64,000 nucleotides of DNA, taken from assembly GCA_014871385.1 (NCBI GenBank), contig CM026429.1:4924083-4988082 (forward strand), in the 5' to 3' direction. The DNA comes from Ceratodon purpureus. Its lineage: Eukaryota > Streptophyta > Bryopsida > Pseudoditrichales > Ditrichaceae. Shown piece by piece: positions 10,952 through 20,480 of the stretch. Within the stretch, counting starts at the first letter, position 1, and the number at the start of each line of letters is the position of its first letter. The position numbers were made by a program, and so were the translations under genes. The notes below the pieces were generated by a model. The model was not told where the DNA came from, did no database searches, and worked only from the letters and a program-made list of their open reading frames with translations.

Positions 10952-13900
10952 CTACTGCTCCTGTTCCGCTCCCTGGACGAACTGGAACAGAGCCTCCAAA
11001 CACTCAGTTAGGGCTGCACGCTTGGACTGAAATTCCGTGGCTCTCGGTCCCCAAGCTGATGGCGTGGCGGTGTCCATGGGGGAAGAAGGTGATACCAGGC
11101 GCGGTCTCTTGCTTGGTCCGGCGGATGTGGGGGCCGCAGCTGCAGCAATTTCACGCTGGACGTCGAGAAAGGTTCCCATGATGGGTGGTTGGTTGCTGCG
11201 CCGGTGGAAGGAGAGGTAATGGGCGATATACGCCGAGAGGAAGGGTCCTATGGGGCTCGAATAGGCTGGATTTCGGCGATATCCCCTCAGTTGCACCTTG
11301 AAGTTCTCCTCCAGCAACAGCCCCCAGTTGATCTGTTCGCCCTTGTCGGCCATCAAGAGCAGACTCAATTGGGCCGGCAGAATCCCATTACAATTGTTTT
11401 GGAAATAGATCTGGCTAAGAATCCCACGCATCCTGGCAAACCATGGGTCTTTCAAGATGGGTCCAAACGCAAAAATATCATACCTGTCCTCCTTCATCGG
11501 CAGGTTGGCGTATGGAGTGAGATCGGGCTGTGGGTAGGTGCAAGTCGGACTCCACTCGGTGACTCCAAGGCCGTCCCACCCGAAAAACTTATGCAGGTAC
11601 CGACTTGAGTACTGCACGAGAACTCCTTCGACAATGCCGGAGGGAAACTGCTCGTCCTCGGGCTGCTGCTGGTTCGAAGTCACGAAGGCATGGCAATGCT
11701 GGATGTTCACCTTGCCCTCCAAGAGCGTGTAGTATCTGCCCAAGCCTGTCTTCTGCGTCCAAGTTAAATCCGGCTGCCTCTTCCACTCCATGATCTGCCT
11801 GGGAACAAAAAACGGTGGGGTTCGCTTCTTGGTTGTCATGGTATTGACACGGTTCTGACTCTCTACTGGCTGAGCTATGGTGCAGAATGCAGGAGAACTA
11901 AGTGGAGATGGGCAAAGGTCACTCGAGCGACAAGGGGAAGGAGCAGCTGAAGCGGCCCAGGTTGGAGCGCAAGCCAAATGTCGTGGGGCCCCAAGTGTGG
12001 TGTGAGGATGTGGAGGAGCCAAGGAGCCCAAGGAAGATGATGTGAGAAGGTTGGGACATGGTGTGACGGGGTGGGGAAGATGCAGACAGACGGGGTAGCG
12101 CCTTGGCGGCTGTAGGCAACATCGAGTGCCTAGCGAGAAGGGTGGCGGCGATGGCCTACAGTTTCGGGTCCTATGACTGACCCTGCTCTCCCTATGGTTA
12201 TGATGTCCCTGCTGATTATTCCCTCCTAGGTCCACTCGAATGTGGCTGACATGGGTTTCAGGGTGAGGAGAAGTCCTGTCCTTAGCTGTTTTGTAGGAAA
12301 TTGATTTAGCCTGGATCCCCATGGATGCTAATGCCAGACTGATGCGTTGTTGGTCAGTGGTAGACGCTTGGATGGAGCTAACCTGGGTTGCCATGGTGTC
12401 TTGGTCCCTTGGAGGTGATTTGTCGCTTGTTTCTGGCTCGGGTGTCGGTTGGAGTGTTTCCTGTGCCTCTTCTGCCAAAGTTTTATGAATATCTCCCAAA
12501 CTGAGCACGGGAAAGGTAACGGGGTTTGTGGAATGGTAATGTTTTAATTTTGTACTATTGACTATGGTGCCTTGGGGGTCATAATTATCACGGTTAACTA
12601 ACAATACTGTGTTGTTTGGGAGTACTAGTTGTACTCTGTATGGGCCATTCCAAATGGATTCGAATTTTGTCTTTCGGAGTTTGGGGTCCCGGGGGCACCA
12701 CAAAACCTGATCCCCTTTCTGAAACAGCCTAGGAGGCGTGGATGCTTGGAAATATTTGGCGGTCAGTTCTTGCTTACTGGTGATATTTTTCACTGCTAGG
12801 GCCCGTACTTCCTCTAAGTGATGTATATCCTGGAGCCGAGCAGCTAGGACCCGGTGTGGGCTATAATCCTTGGTTTGCAGGGAACTAAAAGTCGGTGGAA
12901 TATATTCCGTGGGTAACAAAGGCTGAGTCCCATAAACCAGTTCAAACGGACTGGACTGCGTGGCGCTTTTTGTAGCTACTCTGTAAGCCCATAGTGCTGC
13001 GGGTAAACAATCATCCCAATCCGCTTGGTTGGCATGGATAAACCTGCGAAGCATGTTGATGAGTGTTTTGTTAGTGGACTCAGCTTGGCCATTTCCCTGG
13101 GGGTAGTATACAGTACTGGTACGGTGTTTGATGATGTGATTTTCCAGGAGATCCTCGATGACCGCATTTACAAAATGTGAACCTTGATCGGAAACTATTT
13201 CCAAGGGGCAACCAAAACGTGTAATAATATTTTCATATAAAAATGTGGCAGTGACCACAGCAGTATTATTTCTGAGGGGCCGAGCCTCTACCCATTTCGT
13301 GGTATAGTCCGTGGCAGCAAGGATGTATTTGTAACCTTGTCTGGTAACGGGGCGTATAGGGCCCACGAAATCCAAGCCCCATCGTTGAAACGGCCCAAGT
13401 GGCGGTATGGATTTCAATGGAACGCGGCCTTGGTGCTGAAAGTTTGTGGTTGCTACCTGGCAAGCATGGCAATTTTTGATATATGTATATACGTCCTTGT
13501 GGAGTGTTGGCCACCAGTATTTGGCAGTAAGTATTTTTTTAATCGTGGTCTCGGGTCCTTGGTGTCCTCCTGCAGGGCCGTCGTGGAGGGTGGCTATAAT
13601 AGAGCCCTGTTGTTCTGCAGGTGTGCACAAGCGGAGTTCTTGGTCTGGACCTTGGCGGTATAATTGGCCCTGGACCACGGTGTAAGGAAGCGTGGTTCGA
13701 ACAAAGCTAATTTTCCGGGTACCTGTAAGTCCTTGGGGAATAATACCATGGGTTAAGTAGCTCATTATGTCAGTACGCCAATCTTTTTGGGAATCCAGGA
13801 TTATGCTAGCCGTTTGAAGGTATGGCTCATTGAAAGAGTCATCAATCCCTTCCTCGGTTGCCTGGGAATCCCTGGATAGGTAATCGGCTACGACGTGCCT

Positions 13901-16048
13901 TTTTCCGGGGACATACACCACTTCAAAGTCGTACTCCAGGAGTATCATGATCCATCGGGCAACACGGCCGGTGACCAGGGGTTGGTTTACCAGGTAAGAT
14001 AGGCTGTGATGATCTACCATGAATCTGAATTTGTTGCCAAGTAAATAGTGTCTAAATTTTTTGACAGCATAAATCATGGCTAAAGCCTTGCGTTCCGTGG
14101 TTGAATAATTTCTTTCTGCTTGATTCAGAAGGCGGCTGGCGTATGCTACTGGTTGATCATATTTTCCTTGTACGTTCTGGGCCAACATGACTCCCACGGC
14201 GATATTGGAGGCATCAGTATGCACATGGAATGGCTTGGTCCAATCGGGTGCAATTAAAATGGGAGCCCTGGAGTATGCTTCCTTGATTTTTTCCAGAGCC
14301 GTTTGAGCGGCTGGGGTCCAGTCTCTGGGGTACGCATATCCGGTATGGTTTAATGCTGTGATTGGGGCAGTAATGTGGGCCAGTTTTTCAATGTAGATTC
14401 TGTTAAACTGGGACAGTCCAAGGAGCCTTTGGACACCCTTCTGGTTAGTTGGAGGGGTCATGTTTAGGATGTCTTGGATTTTTTCAGGGTCAGGGAGCTT
14501 GCCATGTTTGCATACTATGTATCCCAAGATAACTCCTGCAAAAAATAGAAACATACACTTGTCTGCATTTAAACTCACACCGTTGGCTCGACAGGCTTGG
14601 AATATTTGTCGGAGGTGAGAGACATGTTCTTCCATGCGACCGTAGACTGTGCCATCATCTAGATATATGCGGAAAAAACGCTTGAGGTAAGGTCTAAAAA
14701 TTAACTCCATAACACTTTGGAATGTCATGGGAGCATTTTTGGCACCAAATGGCATTATCTCGAATTGGTATGGGCCCCATTCTGTGGAAAATGCCGTTTT
14801 TTCCTTATCTTGTTCAGCCATGGCTACTTGGTAATATCCAGAGAAACAGTCCAGGAAGGAATACATCTCATGGCCTGCAACCTCATCTATTATTTCTTCC
14901 ATGTATGGTAGTGGATAGTGATCTTTTTTGGTAGCGGCATTGAGCTTGCGGAAATCGACACAAATTCTGAGTGTGCCATTTTTCTTAGGTATGATTACCA
15001 TGGGTGATAACCAGGGAGCAGAATCAATAGGTGAGATAAACTTGGCTTTTAATAATTTATCCAACTCTGCTTTTACCCGGATAGCATAGTTAGGATTCAT
15101 TCTATATTGCCTTTGTTGTACCGGGGTTGCACCTAGAACCAAGTCGATGGTGTGTTCAGCGATGGTGCGTGGGATTCCTTGCAAGTCTTCATGACCCCAT
15201 GCAAAAATATCATGGTATTCATGGAAAAGTGCAATGGCAGCTTGTTTCACAGTATTGGGGGCGTCTGCATTGATTTTTATGTACTGTGGTTGCTCAGGTG
15301 TTCCCAGATTGACTAACTGGACACGTTCCTTGGCTCCATGAGTCCATCCAGTGATGACTTCCTTCTGTAATGCTTGAGTAGCTGGGGTGGCATTAATAAT
15401 AACGTTTTCCTTGATTTCCTTGGAAAAATGTTTGGGGATATCCAGTTTGTCTGGTTCAGCAACTAAACTTGCCAAATGTATTTCGGCTAGTGGGATAAGA
15501 TCCGGGTGAGCTTGGAAAACCAAGGCTTCTTGTTCCGGAGAGAGTCCCTTAATCCAGTTAGTCCCTGCTTTATGTCTGATTTGATCGGCTTTGGCCCTGG
15601 TTATGCAGCTATCCACTGGAATAATCACGGTCTGGTTCTGTCGTTGTATCCGGATTTGATTTCTCGACCAATCGTGAATGGCACTCATGTCATGAAGCCA
15701 AGGTCGTCCAAGGATGATGGGAAAGCTACTGCTACCTGGCATATCAATTATCACAAAGGTTGCCGGGGTGGATACTCCGTGGGTAGTGATGGGCACCGCA
15801 GTTAGTATCCCTAACGGAGTTACTGGAGCATCATTTGCCATGCGTAAGATGAACTGTGCTTGTTTAGGTGGTGGTAATCCTAAGTATTCCCTGAGATGAT
15901 TACTCATCACATTTACCCCAGATCCGCCATCTACTAGTACATTTCCGAGCTCATGGTTTCCAAGTTGCAAGTGGATGACAGCAGCATCTGGATCCAGAGT
16001 TGTGGAATTAACTTCAATGACCGTTGGATCATCCAGGGTTGTTGGCAT
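10952..16048 (-). CDS. Gypsy pol polyprotein (PR–RT–RNase H–INT) with C-terminal ORF3
   Basis: 1,698 codons. Rough order: retroviral-type aspartic protease with LVDGGSGVN near residue 40; reverse transcriptase with YLDDG near residue 462; RNase H with HVHTDAS and the later TERKALA region; integrase with an HHCC zinc finger (HDGPAGGH … CHAC, near residue 820) and a DDE core (LDFVGPI, SDQGSHF near 953, QAESTNK). From about residue 1404 (internal ATG at 11839) comes an extra region of about 300 residues, containing DIFAFGPILKDPWFARM and LSLLLMADKGEQINWG, that resembles the plant 'putative plant transposon protein' type ORF (Transposase_32-like; inference). It may be made separately from the internal ATG. 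A Pro/Ser-rich spacer joins integrase and ORF3. All catalytic residues I looked for are present. Confidence 0.93.
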   Translation of the reverse strand: MPTTLDDPTVIEVNSTTLDPDAAVIHLQLGNHELGNVLVDGGSGVNVMSNHLREYLGLPPPKQAQFILRMANDAPVTPLGILTAVPITTHGVSTPATFVIIDMPGSSSFPIILGRPWLHDMSAIHDWSRNQIRIQRQNQTVIIPVDSCITRAKADQIRHKAGTNWIKGLSPEQEALVFQAHPDLIPLAEIHLASLVAEPDKLDIPKHFSKEIKENVIINATPATQALQKEVITGWTHGAKERVQLVNLGTPEQPQYIKINADAPNTVKQAAIALFHEYHDIFAWGHEDLQGIPRTIAEHTIDLVLGATPVQQRQYRMNPNYAIRVKAELDKLLKAKFISPIDSAPWLSPMVIIPKKNGTLRICVDFRKLNAATKKDHYPLPYMEEIIDEVAGHEMYSFLDCFSGYYQVAMAEQDKEKTAFSTEWGPYQFEIMPFGAKNAPMTFQSVMELIFRPYLKRFFRIYLDDGTVYGRMEEHVSHLRQIFQACRANGVSLNADKCMFLFFAGVILGYIVCKHGKLPDPEKIQDILNMTPPTNQKGVQRLLGLSQFNRIYIEKLAHITAPITALNHTGYAYPRDWTPAAQTALEKIKEAYSRAPILIAPDWTKPFHVHTDASNIAVGVMLAQNVQGKYDQPVAYASRLLNQAERNYSTTERKALAMIYAVKKFRHYLLGNKFRFMVDHHSLSYLVNQPLVTGRVARWIMILLEYDFEVVYVPGKRHVVADYLSRDSQATEEGIDDSFNEPYLQTASIILDSQKDWRTDIMSYLTHGIIPQGLTGTRKISFVRTTLPYTVVQGQLYRQGPDQELRLCTPAEQQGSIIATLHDGPAGGHQGPETTIKKILTAKYWWPTLHKDVYTYIKNCHACQVATTNFQHQGRVPLKSIPPLGPFQRWGLDFVGPIRPVTRQGYKYILAATDYTTKWVEARPLRNNTAVVTATFLYENIITRFGCPLEIVSDQGSHFVNAVIEDLLENHIIKHRTSTVYYPQGNGQAESTNKTLINMLRRFIHANQADWDDCLPAALWAYRVATKSATQSSPFELVYGTQPLLPTEYIPPTFSSLQTKDYSPHRVLAARLQDIHHLEEVRALAVKNITSKQELTAKYFQASTPPRLFQKGDQVLWCPRDPKLRKTKFESIWNGPYRVQLVLPNNTVLLVNRDNYDPQGTIVNSTKLKHYHSTNPVTFPVLSLGDIHKTLAEEAQETLQPTPEPETSDKSPPRDQDTMATQVSSIQASTTDQQRISLALASMGIQAKSISYKTAKDRTSPHPETHVSHIRVDLGGNNQQGHHNHRESRVSHRTRNCRPSPPPFSLGTRCCLQPPRRYPVCLHLPHPVTPCPNLLTSSSLGSLAPPHPHTTLGAPRHLACAPTWAASAAPSPCRSSDLCPSPLSSPAFCTIAQPVESQNRVNTMTTKKRTPPFFVPRQIMEWKRQPDLTWTQKTGLGRYYTLLEGKVNIQHCHAFVTSNQQQPEDEQFPSGIVEGVLVQYSSRYLHKFFGWDGLGVTEWSPTCTYPQPDLTPYANLPMKEDRYDIFAFGPILKDPWFARMRGILSQIYFQNNCNGILPAQLSLLLMADKGEQINWGLLLEENFKVQLRGYRRNPAYSSPIGPFLSAYIAHYLSFHRRSNQPPIMGTFLDVQREIAAAAAPTSAGPSKRPRLVSPSSPMDTATPSAWGPRATEFQSKRAALTECLEALFQFVQGAEQEQ

Positions 16049-16054
16049 GGTAGC

Positions 16055-17524
16055 CTATTGTAAGTATTTTTGGAGTTCAGGGCTTAATTTTAATAATTTG
16101 GCCAAAGTGATAGTGACATTAGTGTCGTCTAAAACTTTTTGCATACCAGGGTCAACCGTGGGTGTCTCTAAATCTTGCTGAATTTCCTTGCGTATATTAT
16201 GCAGTCGTCCCCAATGTTGGTCTGGGAATGGTTTTCGATGTTCAGTTATGTGCTCAGGGTCTGTAATTTTTGATCTCGTGGTGACCACGGCGGTACTGAT
16301 GGTGGCGATGTTTGTTTCTGTACCATGGACCTCTGTTAATGTGACTCCTCCTCGGCGGGGACCTGGATTATGTTTCTGGGAATCTGAAGATGTATTTCCA
16401 GGGTTACCCGTGTTGTTTTGGGACCACCGTTGCCTGAGTACTGGACATTGGCCCCGTCGATGTTGTAGTGATCCACATTCCCAGCAGGCATCGTTCCTGC
16501 TGGGTTGGAAAGCATCCACGTTAATTTCCTCGGGAAACATGGCAGCCGAGGTTGGCCTTGGTCGACGAGTGTCTTCGGGGCGGCCACTGCCTGGAGCAAA
16601 CCAACATCGCCCACTGTGTGTTTTTCCACATGTGGCACAAGGGGCCAGGGTAGGTCGAGTATCAGGGCGAAAATTAGGCAAGGGTAGTAAGGGGGCCTGG
16701 GCCTTTTGTAATGCTCCTAGCTCCCTACTAATGTCATTTGCGGCTGTAAGAATATCCGGGAGTGTTTTGACGCCACGGATGACAATCCCTTGTTGAATCC
16801 ATGGTAATAATCCTTTTTTAAACCATTTACACAAGTAGTCTTCTTCAGGCCGTTGGCTTAATTTATCGGCCAATTGTTTGAACCTGTCATAGAATTTATC
16901 TACCGGTACGTTTCTATCCTGGGCTATACTCCCCAAGGCACGTAGTATCTCTGAGCTTGTTTTAAGCTTTCTAAATTTTTGTAAAAAGCTGCGTTCCATG
17001 TCGTCCCAGGTGGCATGGGTATGATCAGTTTCAAAATCAATATACCAGTTAATGTGGTTCCCTTGGAGAGTAGTTCCAAAAATATTTTGTAAGTCTGCAG
17101 GATTGTTAATCCCATTTGTACGGGCAATAACTTTGAATCGGCGTATGTGCCAATCAGGGTCTCCTGATTCGTCAAACACAGGGTAGGGGATTTTGGGTAG
17201 CTTGGCTTGTCTTTCATGCTCACTGCCACTGGTGGCTGCGGTTAGGTTTCCCCGGGGAAGCATGGCTGACCGGAGTGGTTCCACTGGAGTCTCGGAGGTA
17301 TGGGGGCGTACCTGGTTGGCTTCCAAGGTTCTGCTATCCTGTAGTGTCTGATATTGGTTGCTAAGTAGCTCGAGCTTAGCATTGGTAGCATCATTCTTGG
17401 TAGCTAGGTCAGTCATCTGTTGTTTCATCCATTGCAGGAATTCTTTGGTGGTATCTAGGTCATTTTGTTGGGCAGTCTCTTCTGCCTCTAGATTGCTTTC
17501 CGTGGTGATTTTTCTTGGTGGCAT
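16055..17524 (-). CDS. Gypsy gag protein
   Basis: 489 codons from an ATG just inside the primer-binding site. The N-terminal third is acidic and likely helical. The middle holds the Retrotrans_gag-type capsid region (for example WYIDFETDHTHATWDDMERS and FLQKFRKLKTS). Near residue 345 there is a CX2CX4HX4C zinc knuckle (CWECGSLQHRRGQC), preceded by a knuckle-like CATCGKTHSGRC. The frame ends at a TAG (16055–16057) in the context CAA TAG GCT and then runs on in the same frame into pol. It should form the particle shell and bind the element's RNA. Confidence 0.9.
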   Translation of the reverse strand: MPPRKITTESNLEAEETAQQNDLDTTKEFLQWMKQQMTDLATKNDATNAKLELLSNQYQTLQDSRTLEANQVRPHTSETPVEPLRSAMLPRGNLTAATSGSEHERQAKLPKIPYPVFDESGDPDWHIRRFKVIARTNGINNPADLQNIFGTTLQGNHINWYIDFETDHTHATWDDMERSFLQKFRKLKTSSEILRALGSIAQDRNVPVDKFYDRFKQLADKLSQRPEEDYLCKWFKKGLLPWIQQGIVIRGVKTLPDILTAANDISRELGALQKAQAPLLPLPNFRPDTRPTLAPCATCGKTHSGRCWFAPGSGRPEDTRRPRPTSAAMFPEEINVDAFQPSRNDACWECGSLQHRRGQCPVLRQRWSQNNTGNPGNTSSDSQKHNPGPRRGGVTLTEVHGTETNIATISTAVVTTRSKITDPEHITEHRKPFPDQHWGRLHNIRKEIQQDLETPTVDPGMQKVLDDTNVTITLAKLLKLSPELQKYLQ

Positions 17525-17573
17525 GGTGTTAGACCGGGAGAGATTGGAAGCTTGGGCTTATCTCAGCATTCCA

Positions 17574-17591
17574 TCCCCAGCATGGTCGCCA
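17574..17591 (-). other. Primer-binding site of the gypsy element
   Basis: Read on the minus strand, TGGCGACCATGCTGGGGA begins three bases after the inner edge of the LTR. A TGG start next to the LTR is what pairing with a tRNA 3' CCA requires. I cannot name the tRNA with confidence. Confidence 0.7.
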
Positions 17592-17594
17592 AAA

Positions 17595-18309
17595 TGTTAT
17601 ACTGGGTTGCAGGGATGGAGATGCGAGGTTCCCAATAGGTGAGGTTCAAGGAGTTTATGGTCACCAAGGTTAGTTAGTACCTACCTCGGCTTTATCCTGG
17701 CGAGACTGAGTAGACAATAGAGGGTCCTTGTGGAGTACTAGTATCCTAGACAGAGAGTAGGGGAACCCAAGTTGATCAATTTCTAGAGTAGTTTATCTGG
17801 ACCAGGACCCAAGGGGACCTTGATAATATGAATAAGAGTCTTAGGGGCGGAGAGTAAGACAGATAGTCCAAGGGAAATGGGACTCAATAATGGAGATCAG
17901 AGGAGACCTTGGGGCAGCCACTGTGTATCTATGACTTAGAGGGACCAAGGTACACTAAGGGCAAACAAGAGAGCAGAATGTAAAGAACAGAAAGTAGAAG
18001 GGAACACCAAGCATTCAGCAAAGAAGAACAAAGACAAAGTGTATTAGGCGTAGGACAGAGCTGTATTAGTAAAGAGAGGAAAAACGGACATGGTTCAGCT
18101 TCATGAGCTTGAGTCCAGTCATGGTACCAAAACTCCAAGAGAGATACTACTGTTTCCGTACCCCTTTTATACTAAGGCTAATCTACCAGTTCTATTAAGT
18201 CTACTGGCAGTGCCGCCGTTGCTTCTAAGGCCTGGCTACCCTGGTCGCTACTTGCTACCTTGGTCGCTACTTACTACCCCTGATTACCATGTTACCTTGG
18301 CCGGTAACA
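17595..18309 (-). repeat. 5' LTR of the gypsy element (about 715 bp)
   Basis: The LTR begins TGTTATACTGGG and ends CCGGTAACA, giving the usual TG…CA and a short TGTTA/TAACA inverted end. The inner edge is fixed by the primer-binding site, and the outer edge by the junction with the interrupted TIR element (AACCCTAAACC…). The right half contains the promoter-like TATA box listed separately. Confidence 0.8.
18161..18171 (-). promoter_or_regulatory. LTR TATA box
   Basis: On the minus strand the sequence reads AGTATAAAAGGGG, about 140 bases into the LTR in the transcriptional direction. This is a strong TATA-type core promoter at a plausible position for U3. Confidence 0.6.
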
Positions 18310-18656
18310 AACCCTAAACCAATTAATGAGTATATGAATTGACTATTTTAGAATACCTCTTAAACATACAGAGGGCACCATTTCATCAAAAGTGATTTTT
18401 AGATAGTTTTTGATTCTTTTATAGCCACTTTTACAAATGACTACATTCACTTTGCTTGGATTTGAAGCCTTCATACAATAACTTTAAAGTGTCTACTTTG
18501 CATGAAAATTTTCCAAGTTGTACACAAACAAGTTGAGAATCTATATTAGCCAAAAAAATTGACTTCAATAACATCTTTCCATCACTTTTGTGCATTTTTT
18601 GCAAAAGGGCTAAAATTGACAAATAGATAGGCACTTTCTTGGTCCACTTTACCATG
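18310..18656 (+). mobile_element. Half of a TIR element (copy C), interrupted by the gypsy element
   Basis: This stretch matches the right half of the element at 41993–42810 in the same orientation (for example GGATTTGAAGCCTTCATACA and AACTTTAAAGTGTCTACTT) and ends with the diverged TIR TTGGTCCACTTTA. It starts in mid-element, exactly where the LTR ends. The missing half is not found at the left end of the gypsy element. Confidence 0.75.
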
Positions 18657-19090
18657 CGCTATAAGAGAAAAACACTGCTGCATAACGAGACCTAAGTATG
18701 CGAGCGGTCAGAAGGGTGAGTAATACAATGAGTTACTACATTGATATTATAGACTCAAATGTTAATTGCACTATGCATTAGAATACCATGCCAATGGATA
18801 CCGTTTCTTGTGTAAAATAGTTTTTTATTTTTTGAAGACATGTAAATTGTAATATATTAATTATTGCAAAGAAAGATTACAATTGCCAAGGTCCCCAAGA
18901 GGCTCTGGACTTAAACCAGGTGTCCGGACCGTATACAAGGAGGGAACAAACTCTGCACCATTTGGAACTCTATTCCTGTGAGGTCTCTCCACCTCTCTCT
19001 CAAAGCTATCAACAAACCAGAGCAGTAGTTCAAGATCTTTTGACTCCAAAGTTAGAAAGAAGGAGGTATCCTCAGGAGTGAGTGGGAACT
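18657..19090. other. Intergenic, no feature seen
   Basis: Unremarkable sequence between two TIR element copies; no coding frame, RNA gene or repeat that I can support. Confidence 0.4.
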
Positions 19091-19095
19091 ACCAG

Positions 19096-19829
19096 GGGGG
19101 AAGCACAATAAAGTAGACCAAAAAAGTGCTTATCTTTTCCCCAATTTCAGCCCCTTCCGTAAACACTACAGAAAGTGGGATCTACGTTATGTTGATGCAA
19201 AATTAAGTTTGAAATACGGAAAGTAGACTTGATCTTCTTCAACTTCCCAAAGTTGCGGGAAAAGACATTGAGTTTACAATGGAAAACGGAGACGTCGAAG
19301 TCGGGCAAAGTGAATGCAGTCATTTGGAAAAGTGAACATACCGATTTAGGATTTTGTCCAAAATCACTTTTAATTTCGCGGTGCCCTCTGTATGTTTAAG
19401 AAGTATTCTAAAATACTCAATTCATATACTCATTAATTGGTTTAGGGTTCCAAAAGTACCGCAAAGATTTTTTTTAAGAAGGTCACTTCCGCAGTACTTT
19501 TTGTGCATTTTTTTTCACCGAACATTGTTTTTTAAATTGAAAAAAACATCCTCTAAAGTCAATGGAGGGCACCAAATGAAGAAATTAAGATTTTGAAAAA
19601 GTTTGTTTTTATGATTTAGAATTAGTGGTCAAATTTAGTTTCAATTGAGGATGTTCTTTTTATGAAGATGCGTGTAAGATACCTTATGACACCTTAGAAA
19701 GTGACTAAAATGCAAACTACACCAAAATGCTCAAAATCAGCTTTGAGTTTTAAAAAACAACACACTTCATATTCACTTCTTAATGACCACATTTTGCACT
19801 TTGTGGTCCACTTTATTGTGCTCTCCCCC
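19096..19829 (-). mobile_element. Complete TIR element (copy B), 734 bp, non-autonomous
   Basis: The left end GGGGGAAGCACAATAAAGT and the right end (read inverted) GGGGGAGAGCACAATAAAGT form imperfect terminal inverted repeats of about 25 bp. The element is flanked on both sides by ACCAG (19091–19095 and 19830–19834), a 5-bp target-site duplication. The body is the reverse complement of the element at 41993–42810. No transposase frame is present, so it must move in trans, if at all. I cannot assign the superfamily. Confidence 0.75.
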
Positions 19830-19834
19830 ACCAG

Positions 19835-20480
19835 TTTAAACGATACCAGAATTGAAAGTAAACAATAGAATAGTGAAGTTAAATGAAGAAAACTTCCGGT
19901 GGATGGGTGGGTGGGCAATGGGCGGGTGTAGACCCCATATGACCACCATGCCATGGCGTGACTCCACGAAGGCTTCAAAGACCATCCATTGTTTATCAAA
20001 GCGGACCAGAAGGCGAGGACCGTCCAGTGGTCGCCGTTACGGCGCCCGCATCATTTTGAGCCAAGCCACCCAGACGACATGGAGAACAGAGTCGCAAACT
20101 GCTTGATGGAGCTTCGAACTGGGCGAGTCTTTGTCTGAGCGTTACGGGCAAGCCAAAAGCATTAGGGGAAATCTGGGGTCTCTAAAAGGCCTTTGGGTTT
20201 CCCACGTGCCTAAAAATTTAGCCCAGCCCGTGCACTTTATCCGCTAGCACCCAAGGTGCCACGTGTTGCCAACACTGAATGAAGTGGGTCTAGCCAATCG
20301 CTGCCAGCGACGGCGTGTGCCACTGCTGTCACTCCATTGGACAGTACGAGCAGTAATGATGTTGTCAACGGGCGTGTGCCACTGTTGTCACTGCATTAGA
20401 CAGTAGCTCCTGACCCTGTCAGCAGGCAGGATATCTACCAATGAGATTACTTAGAGAGGCATGCGTGAGCAACAAGTTCA
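19835..20480. other. Intergenic with a short direct repeat
   Basis: No convincing gene. Two direct copies of GCGTGTGCCACTG(C/T)TGTCACT(C/G)CATT(G/A)GACAGTA start near 20312 and 20372. The sequence is GC-richer than its surroundings and may be the 3' part of the adjacent decayed LINE. Confidence 0.4.

Larger units (their letters stand above)
10589..18309 (-). mobile_element. Ty3/gypsy LTR retrotransposon, 3' end and 3' LTR missing
   Basis: Minus-strand element with, in transcriptional order: LTR 18309–17595, primer-binding site, gag (17524–16055), pol with protease, reverse transcriptase, RNase H and integrase (from 16048), a third ORF fused to the pol frame, and a coiled-coil extension ending near 10589. 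Integrase follows RNase H, which defines the Ty3/gypsy order. I find no second LTR at the left end, so no target-site duplication can be tested and the element cannot be complete. gag and pol have long open frames without frameshifts, which suggests a fairly young insertion later truncated. It lies against half of a TIR element at 18310. Confidence 0.92.

Noticed and set aside
11589-13685. Plus-strand and alternative-frame open frames across the gypsy element
   Set aside because: Shadows of the pol reading frame.
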